Of a stretch of DNA of 9,821 nt, positions 5,571-9,821 are shown one piece after another (position 1 is the stretch's first letter; the number at the start of each line of letters is the position of its first letter). The DNA comes from Chloroflexota bacterium. GTDB lineage: Bacteria > Chloroflexota > Dormibacteria > Dormibacterales > Dormibacteraceae. The notes under the pieces were generated by a model, which saw only the letters and a list, made by a program, of their open reading frames with translations, was not told the DNA's origin and searched no databases. The translations under genes were made by a program, and so were the position numbers. The stretch covers positions 1-9,821 of the forward strand of contig VBJE01000123.1 in assembly GCA_005879675.1 (NCBI GenBank). Reading direction: 5' to 3'.

Positions 5571-6402
5571 GTGCGAGCTCCTTCTCCCGGTTGGCGTAGC
5601 CGGGATGCGAAGGCTTGGCGACGCGATACCAGGCGAGCGTCTCCGCAAGCGCGTCCTCGATGGCCGACGGTTCGAAGCCGAGCTCCCGCCGGGCGCGGTC
5701 GATGACATAGCCCGCGCCGCGTCGCGGGTCGGGACCGTAAGGGCTCGCCCCCTCGGGCATGTCGGCGAACGGGATCGGGTGCAGGCGGGCCGGCACACCA
5801 AGCGCCCGGGCAATCCCTTCGATGAGGTCACGCAGGCTCTGGCCTTCGAACGACGCGTTGTAGGCCTTGTGCACGGTGTCCTTGCGCGGGTCATCGGCCA
5901 CGCGCTGGATGTAGGCGGCGATCCGCAGCGTGTGATCCGCGGGACCGAAGACAGCCGGCGGCCGGATGACCGTCCACGGAATCTCGTCGTGGCGTGACAG
6001 GACGGTCTCGCACCAGCGCTTGCCCTCCCGGTAGTCAAGAGACGGCGGCGGGTCGCCATCGAGCGGTTGGAAGTCCTCCTCCCGCGCCGGCTTGCCTTGC
6101 AGGTCGGGATACACGCCTGTGGAGACGAAGACGTAGCGCTCGCCGCGGAAATGTCGCGCCACCCCCTCGACCTCGTGCGGCTGGTAGCACGCAAGGTCGA
6201 GGACGACGTCGGGCTCGGTCTGCGCCAGGGCGCGCTCGAGCTGAGCCTCGTCCGTGCGGTCGAAGGCGACATAGCTGGTGAAGGTCCCGAACGGTCGCTC
6301 CTTGCGCCCGGATGCGATCGTCTCCACTCCGCGGCGCATCAGCTCCTTGCACGCGGCGACGCCGATGAAGCCGGCACCCCCGATGACGAGCGCGCGGGTC
6401 AC
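5554..6402 (-). CDS. NAD-dependent epimerase/dehydratase (extended SDR)
   Basis: A 282-residue extended short-chain dehydrogenase/reductase. The Rossmann nucleotide-binding motif is GGAGFIG (8-14). An Asp-rich segment follows (VVLDLACY, 67-73), then the VSTGVYPD strand (93-100) and the catalytic YREGK (Tyr124, Lys128). IRPPAVFGPADH (146-157) is the family's substrate-domain signature. Members of this group act on nucleotide sugars or isoflavone-type substrates; nothing here identifies the substrate, so the gene could equally be a reductase. GTG 6402-6400 is the start: it overlaps the rapZ stop as GTGA (4 bp) and puts the Rossmann motif next to the N-terminus. There is no independent Shine-Dalgarno, consistent with translational coupling to rapZ. 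The 3' end overlaps the DUF2332 gene by 17 bp. Confidence 0.9.
   Translation of the reverse strand: MTRALVIGGAGFIGVAACKELMRRGVETIASGRKERPFGTFTSYVAFDRTDEAQLERALAQTEPDVVLDLACYQPHEVEGVARHFRGERYVFVSTGVYPDLQGKPAREEDFQPLDGDPPPSLDYREGKRWCETVLSRHDEIPWTVIRPPAVFGPADHTLRIAAYIQRVADDPRKDTVHKAYNASFEGQSLRDLIEGIARALGVPARLHPIPFADMPEGASPYGPDPRRGAGYVIDRARRELGFEPSAIEDALAETLAWYRVAKPSHPGYANREKELALARDD
5578..5583 (-). promoter_or_regulatory. Shine-Dalgarno AAGGAG deciding the TTG start of the DUF2332 gene
   Basis: AAGGAG on the minus strand sits 7 nt before TTG 5570 and lies inside the 3' end of the epimerase coding sequence. It fixes the otherwise ambiguous start of the DUF2332 protein, whose reading frame is open far upstream. 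Confidence 0.7.
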
Positions 6403-7076
6403 TCGATGTCGCGGGTCACGAAATCGACGTCGATGCCATCGAGCTCCCGCAGCCGCTCAGCGAGCTCCTTCGCCAGCACGACCGAGCGGTGGCGTCCGCC
6501 GCTGCAGCCGAAGGCGACGACCACGTGCATCATGCCTTTCTGCTCATACAGCGGCACGAGGTCGCGAACCATGCGCTGCACATCGTCGAGAAGTCGACCG
6601 GCCTCGGGCTGATTCATCACGTACTCGGCGACCTCCGGGTCGCGGCCCGAAAGCGGTCGCAGCTCGGGAACCCAGTAGGGGTTCTCCAGGAACCGGGTGT
6701 CGAAAACGAAGGCGGCGTCCGACGGGGCGCCGTTCTTGTAGCCAAACGCCAGGCACGTGACGAGCGGCCGCTTGCGGCTCCGAAGGTGCTGCGCGAGCTC
6801 CTGGCGGCGGCGCGGCTCGTCGATCCGGTGATGAGCACGGTCATAGGTGCCGCCCACCTGCCCGTCGTCCTCTCCGTCGTGGACGAGCAGGTACTTGATC
6901 CCGCGGCGGTCGGCCTCGCGCAGGAGCTCGACGGCTCCGTCGGTCACGCCCAGGACGAGGTCGCCGTCGCGCACTCCGTCCAGCTCCTGGATGCGTTCGA
7001 AGCCGGCTTCAACAAACGCGGAGACGGCGTCGTCCAGACGTCGCCGGTCCGAGGCGCCGACGATGATGAGGGTCAC
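6399..7076 (-). CDS. rapZ: RapZ/YvcJ family protein with shortened, P-loop-less N-terminal domain
   Basis: RapZ (YvcJ) is a nucleotide-binding protein; in Escherichia coli it binds the sRNA GlmZ and senses glucosamine-6-phosphate through its C-terminal domain. The C-terminal half here is clear: CLAFGYKNGAPSDA (108-121), FVFDTRFLENPYWVPELRPL (123-142), DPEVAEYVMNQPEA (146-159) and FGCSGGRHRSVVLAKELAER (189-208). The N-terminal half is not: family members start with a GLSGAGKS-type Walker A loop, but this one reads MTLIIVGASDRRRLDDAVSA (1-20), with no GxxGxGK[ST]. Total length is 225 residues against about 285 usually. The shape (IIVGAS, then AFVEAGFERIQELDG) still echoes the family, so this is a degenerated kinase domain rather than a random fusion. 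GTG 7076-7074 overlaps the uvrC stop as GTGA, with AAGGA 6 nt upstream. Nucleotide binding at the N-terminus is probably lost. Confidence 0.9.
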   Translation of the reverse strand: MTLIIVGASDRRRLDDAVSAFVEAGFERIQELDGVRDGDLVLGVTDGAVELLREADRRGIKYLLVHDGEDDGQVGGTYDRAHHRIDEPRRRQELAQHLRSRKRPLVTCLAFGYKNGAPSDAAFVFDTRFLENPYWVPELRPLSGRDPEVAEYVMNQPEAGRLLDDVQRMVRDLVPLYEQKGMMHVVVAFGCSGGRHRSVVLAKELAERLRELDGIDVDFVTRDIE

Positions 7077-8923
7077 AGAGTTTCCTTCAACCGCGCTGCG
7101 AGTCGCTCCGGGATGCCGAGCTTGACGATCTCGTCCACCGGCGCCTCGCGGATCGCCTGCACCGAACCGAAGTGTCGCAGCAGCGCTCGCTTGCGCGCGG
7201 GGCCGATACCCTCGACCGAGTCCAGCGGCGACGTCAGCGCCTTGCGGGAGCGCACCTTGCGGTGGTGAGTGATCGCGAACCGGTGCGCCTCGTCGCGGAT
7301 GCGCTGGACCAGGAACATGCCAGGGGAGTTGCGCTCCTGGACGATCGGCTCCGCCCGCCCAGGGGCGAAGATCTCCTCGCGCTCCTTGGCGAGGGCAAAC
7401 GTCGGGATGTCCGCGTAGCCCGCGGCCTCCGTCACCTCGAGCGCCGCGCTGAGCTGGCCCCGCCCGCCGTCGATCAGGATCAGGTCCGGCCGGCTCGTGA
7501 AGGACCGGTCGCCGACGATGTCGGCCTCCTCGCGCCGCTGCGCGGACTCCAGCCTCTCCAGCCGCCGGCGCAGCACCTCCTGGAGCATGGCGAAGTCGTT
7601 CGGGCCGGGCGTGAACTTGATCCGGAAGTGGCGGTAGTGGTCGTTGCGGGGGCGGCCATCCTCGAACACGACCATCGACCCGACCGCCGAGTCGCCCTGG
7701 ATGTTGGAGATGTCGTAGCACTCGATCCGCTTCGGCGGGCTCTCCAGGTCCAGCGCCTCCGCCAGCGCCGCCAGCATCGGCTCGGTGCGGCTGCGGTCGT
7801 AGTCGGCCTGGATGCGGATCTGCTCGAGCTCCTGCACCGCGGTCTCAGCGAGCTGCGTCACCAGCGCCCGCAGCCGGCCACGTTGCGGGACCGCGAGCTC
7901 GACCGGCCGGCCGCGCTTCTCGGTGAGCCAGCCGGTGAGCAGCTCGGGCTCCTCGACCGGCCCAGGCAGGATGACCGTCCGCGGGACGTGGGTCGCGCTC
8001 GAGTAGTACTGCAGCATGAAGCCGCGCAGCAGCTCGGGCTCGCTCACATCGCCCCCGCCGTCGAGCGCGTGGCCGTCGTGCCCCACCATCTTCCCCTGGC
8101 GGATGTAGGCGACCTCGACGAACACGTCGCTGCCGCTGCGCGCGTAGGCGACGATGTCCTGGTCGTCCCGGCCCCGCGTCAGCACCTTCTGGCGGTCGGC
8201 GATGCGCTCGATGGACTGCAGCTGGTCGCGGTAGCGCGCGGCGTTCTCGAAATCCAGCCGCGCCGCGGACGTCTCCATGCGGTCGTGCAGCTCGCGGACG
8301 AGGAGGTCGGAGCGGCCCTCCATGAAAAGGCCCACCTCGTTGATGCGCGCCTTGTAGTCCTCGGAACTGATCCTTCGCTCGCAGGGCCCGGGACAGCGTT
8401 TGATGTGGAAGTCGAGGCAGACCTTCCCCTGCTTGAAGATCTCGTCGCTGCACGTGCGGAAGGGAAGCAGCTGGCGGATCGATTTGACCGTCGAGCGCAG
8501 CGATTGCGCCGACGTGTAGGGGCCGAAATACTGCGCCCCGTCGTTCAGCACGCGCCGCGAGTAGTGGACGCGTGGAAAGTCTTCCGTCACCGGCAGCTTC
8601 AGGTAGAGGTAGTTCTTGTCGTCCTTGAGACGGATGTTGAAGCGGGGCCGATAGTTCTTGATGAGGTTGTTCTCGAGGACGAGCGCCTCGACCTCGTTGG
8701 CCGTGGTGACGAACTCGAAGTCGGTGGCCCGGCGGATGAGCTCGGACACTCGCGCCGTCTCGGCGTAGCCCGGGGTGAAATACGAGCGCAGCCTGTCGCG
8801 GAGGCGCAGCGCCTTGCCGACATAGATGACCTGCGTCTTGCCGTCTCGAAACAGGTAGACGCCAGGACTGTCGGGAACGGCCTGGAGCCGTCGCTTGATC
8901 GCGTCCTCGAGGGTAGCCGCCAT
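7073..8923 (-). CDS. uvrC: Excinuclease ABC subunit C (UvrC)
   Basis: Nucleotide excision repair nuclease that makes both incisions around a UvrB-bound lesion. At 616 residues it has the usual length and all domains. The N-terminal GIY-YIG nuclease has GVYLF (21-25), VIYVGKA (32-38) and NEVEALVLENNLIK (76-89). Four cysteines at 158, 169, 177 and 181 (FRTC, KVC, RCPGPC) match the iron-sulfur ligand positions described for E. coli UvrC. A UVR (UvrB-binding) segment lies near 200-240 (LDFENAARYRDQLQSIERI). The RNase H-like C-terminal nuclease has IECYDISNIQG (400-410, Asp404) and LILIDGGRGQL (481-491, Asp486). A helix-hairpin-helix region includes VEGIGPARKRALLRHFGS (570-587). ATG 8923 is chosen because MAATLEDAIKRRL leads straight into the conserved PDSPGVY; an in-frame ATG at 9004 would run into the divergent DUF4190 gene. 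It is the first gene of the four-gene operon. Confidence 0.97.
   Translation of the reverse strand: MAATLEDAIKRRLQAVPDSPGVYLFRDGKTQVIYVGKALRLRDRLRSYFTPGYAETARVSELIRRATDFEFVTTANEVEALVLENNLIKNYRPRFNIRLKDDKNYLYLKLPVTEDFPRVHYSRRVLNDGAQYFGPYTSAQSLRSTVKSIRQLLPFRTCSDEIFKQGKVCLDFHIKRCPGPCERRISSEDYKARINEVGLFMEGRSDLLVRELHDRMETSAARLDFENAARYRDQLQSIERIADRQKVLTRGRDDQDIVAYARSGSDVFVEVAYIRQGKMVGHDGHALDGGGDVSEPELLRGFMLQYYSSATHVPRTVILPGPVEEPELLTGWLTEKRGRPVELAVPQRGRLRALVTQLAETAVQELEQIRIQADYDRSRTEPMLAALAEALDLESPPKRIECYDISNIQGDSAVGSMVVFEDGRPRNDHYRHFRIKFTPGPNDFAMLQEVLRRRLERLESAQRREEADIVGDRSFTSRPDLILIDGGRGQLSAALEVTEAAGYADIPTFALAKEREEIFAPGRAEPIVQERNSPGMFLVQRIRDEAHRFAITHHRKVRSRKALTSPLDSVEGIGPARKRALLRHFGSVQAIREAPVDEIVKLGIPERLAARLKETL
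7083..7087 (-). promoter_or_regulatory. Shine-Dalgarno AAGGA for rapZ
   Basis: AAGGA within the last codons of uvrC, 6 nt upstream of the GTG at 7076. It fixes the rapZ start and excludes the much longer open frame that continues upstream antisense-free through uvrC codons in another phase. Confidence 0.6.
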
Positions 8924-8934
8924 CTCCCTATCGG

Positions 8935-8940
8935 ATTCTA
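8935..8940 (-). promoter_or_regulatory. Candidate -10 box TAGAAT for the uvrC operon
   Basis: TAGAAT (5 of 6 match to TATAAT) lies 11 nt upstream of the uvrC ATG, predicting a transcript with a leader of only a few bases. The GGGAG immediately abutting the ATG is too close to act as a Shine-Dalgarno. No -35 match is evident at normal spacing, so confidence is moderate. Confidence 0.45.
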
Positions 8941-8948
8941 GGAACCCA

Positions 8949-8954
8949 TACACT
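8949..8954 (+). promoter_or_regulatory. Candidate -10 box TACACT for the first DUF4190 gene (leaderless)
   Basis: TACACT is exactly 7 nt upstream of GTG 8962 and there is no Shine-Dalgarno. Transcription would begin at or next to the start codon. It is only 8 bp from the opposing uvrC -10 candidate, so the two divergent promoters would occupy overlapping DNA. Confidence 0.45.
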
Positions 8955-8961
8955 CGGCGCC

Positions 8962-9324
8962 GTGAGCTCGACCCACGGCGAGGCGGTCGCGCCTTCGCCA
9001 CCACCGCCTCAGCTCCAGGGATCCGCCGCGCACCGGCACTACAACCCCTGGGCGATCGTGAGCATCTCCTTTGCCGCCTCCACCGTCATCGGCTCGTGGT
9101 GTCTCGGCGGACTGGTGGCCGTGGTCGCGGGGCACGTCGCCCGTCACCAGATCAAGCGCACGGGGGAGGCCGGCGGATCGCTCGCCCTGGCAGGGCTGAT
9201 CGTCGGCTACGTGGCGATCGGTCTCACGGTTGCTTTCATCACCGTCTACATCCTGTTCATCGTCTTCGTGATCGTGTACGCGGCGTCCCATCCGTCGCCG
9301 TCGCCTTCACCCACCCCGGGCTAG
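8962..9324 (+). CDS. DUF4190-type small membrane protein, copy 1
   Basis: A 120-residue membrane protein of unknown function. The N-terminus is Pro-rich (SPPPPQ, 12-17). Then come a hydrophobic segment (about 30-56), the signature GHVARHQIKRTGEAG (57-71), which is typical of DUF4190 proteins, a second hydrophobic segment starting LALAGLIVGYVAIGL (74-88) and running to about 108, and a low-complexity tail SPSPSPTPG (112-120). The signature loop is positively charged and probably cytoplasmic. GTG 8962 is the chosen start: it has no ribosome site but a -10-like box at leaderless spacing, and its first codons (MSSTHGE) match those of the downstream paralogue. It diverges from uvrC across 38 bp. 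Such proteins are common in Actinobacteria and no biochemical role is established. Confidence 0.82.
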   Translation: MSSTHGEAVAPSPPPPQLQGSAAHRHYNPWAIVSISFAASTVIGSWCLGGLVAVVAGHVARHQIKRTGEAGGSLALAGLIVGYVAIGLTVAFITVYILFIVFVIVYAASHPSPSPSPTPG

Positions 9325-9327
9325 ACT
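9322..9327 (+). promoter_or_regulatory. Candidate -10 box TAGACT for the second DUF4190 gene (leaderless)
   Basis: TAGACT is exactly 7 nt upstream of GTG 9335. Its first three bases are the stop codon of the preceding gene. With no Shine-Dalgarno in the 10-bp gap, the second copy may be transcribed separately as a leaderless message as well as by read-through. Confidence 0.42.
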
Positions 9328-9334
9328 CAGCGAC

Positions 9335-9793
9335 GTGAGCTCGACGCCTGGAGAGATTCCCCCTCTGCCGCAGCAGGGCGGACCGCCCCCGACCTACATC
9401 GCCGGCCAGCAGTCGTCGCCTTCGACCCAGGTACCGCACACTCCGGGACTTCCCGGTTACACGACCTCTCAGGCCCAGACCAACAACCTCGCCGTGGTCA
9501 GCTTCGTCGCGGCCATCGCGTCCTTCTTCGCCCACATCATCCCGGTGGTCGGCGGGATCACCGTGGCCGTGATCGCGGTCGTCACAGGCTTCATGGCCCG
9601 CGGTCAGATCCGGCGCACCGGCGAGCAGGGGATGTGGATGGCGAACCTGGGCATCATCATCGGCTTCGTCCACCTTGCCCTCGGGTTCGTGCTCCTGCTG
9701 GTGTTTCTGTTCCTGATCTTTGTCGTGGGCCTGGCGCTGTTCGGCATCGCCGCCAACAGCGGCGGCAGCCCCTCCCCGGTACCGTCGCCCTAG
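9335..9793 (+). CDS. DUF4190-type small membrane protein, copy 2
   Basis: A 152-residue paralogue of the preceding gene. It has the same start (MSSTPGE versus MSSTHGE) and a longer Pro/Gln/Ser/Thr-rich cytoplasmic N-terminus (about 8-50). A hydrophobic segment follows (about 52-84), then the signature GFMARGQIRRTGEQG (85-99) and a long hydrophobic stretch (about 102-139), which could span the membrane once or twice. It ends in the low-complexity tail SPSPVPSP (145-152). The shared order of elements (Pro-rich head, hydrophobic, ARxQIxRTGE loop, hydrophobic, SPSP tail) shows tandem duplication with later divergence. The Pro-rich head could be a protein-interaction region, but that is inference. 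The stop TAG at 9791-9793 is near the window edge and the remaining 28 bp hold no supported feature. Confidence 0.82.
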   Translation: MSSTPGEIPPLPQQGGPPPTYIAGQQSSPSTQVPHTPGLPGYTTSQAQTNNLAVVSFVAAIASFFAHIIPVVGGITVAVIAVVTGFMARGQIRRTGEQGMWMANLGIIIGFVHLALGFVLLLVFLFLIFVVGLALFGIAANSGGSPSPVPSP

Positions 9794-9821
9794 AAATGTA
9801 TGCCGCGCATGAGGTAGGCCA

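Noticed and set aside
5571..6272. Upstream extension of the DUF2332 frame into the epimerase
   Set aside because: Ser/Arg/Pro/Thr-rich shadow of the epimerase; AAGGAG plus TTG 5570 marks the start.
7077..7721. Upstream extension of the rapZ frame into uvrC
   Set aside because: Out-of-frame reading of uvrC; GTG 7076 with AAGGA 6 nt upstream is the real start.
7172..8941. 589-codon open frame antisense to uvrC
   Set aside because: It is a mirror of the high-GC codon structure of uvrC; the translation is Arg/Leu/Val/Asp/Ala-rich with no domain, while uvrC on the other strand is unambiguous.
9790..9821. Possible 3' end of a minus-strand gene (reads AYLMRGIHF then TAG, convergent with the second DUF4190 gene)
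   Set aside because: Only nine codons lie in the window; the stop placement is suggestive, but nothing identifies a gene. The sequence to the right of the window would decide.
1..9821. CRISPR arrays, insertion sequences, tRNA or rRNA genes
   Set aside because: No regularly spaced repeats, transposase-like frame, terminal inverted repeats, or tRNA/rRNA-like segments were seen on either strand.

Overview
The window is high-GC bacterial DNA, densely packed, with many start/stop overlaps. The association of uvrC, rapZ and whiA points to a Gram-positive-type (Terrabacteria) chromosome. The high GC and a DUF2332 gene suggest Actinomycetota or a relative such as Candidatus Dormibacterota. The sequence alone does not settle the phylum.

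Layout. (1) Positions 1-375, minus strand: the 5' part of whiA, running off the left edge, apparently starting at ATT. (2) Positions 376-533: a divergent intergenic region holding a structured whiA leader (a 13-bp hairpin, two competing stems around the ribosome binding site, a candidate -10 box) and a small palindrome just before the next gene. (3) Positions 534-4573, plus strand: an orphan 2-oxoacid dehydrogenase E1 beta gene, an overlapping M24 'pita-bread' hydrolase with creatinase-like active-site residues, and an APC-family permease broken by a frameshift near 3993-3998. (4) Positions 8923 down to 4548, minus strand: uvrC > short rapZ > NAD-dependent epimerase > DUF2332 protein. All adjacent genes in this run overlap (4, 4 and 17 bp), so it is very probably one translationally coupled operon. 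It collides tail-to-tail with the permease (26-bp overlap). (5) Positions 8962-9793, plus strand: two tandem paralogous small DUF4190-type membrane proteins, divergent from uvrC. (6) Positions 9794-9821: no gene supported.

How it fits together. The minus-strand run and whiA are the two ends of the widely conserved uvrC-rapZ-yvcK-whiA neighbourhood. Here yvcK is not between rapZ and whiA; about 6 kb containing five other genes sits there instead. RapZ keeps its C-terminal domain but has a shortened N-terminal half without a recognisable Walker A loop. The three plus-strand genes could form an amino-acid or amide uptake and breakdown set (permease, C-N hydrolase, 2-oxoacid decarboxylation), but this is inference from adjacency.

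Expression signals. Three plus-strand genes (permease and both DUF4190 genes) have a TANNNT hexamer exactly 7 nt before the start codon and no ribosome binding site, the arrangement expected for leaderless mRNAs. rapZ, the DUF2332 gene and whiA have recognisable Shine-Dalgarno sequences. No unambiguous new biological system was found. The most interesting items are the whiA leader and ATT start, the degenerate RapZ, the M24 enzyme lacking its metal ligands, the leaderless-promoter pattern and the permease frameshift.
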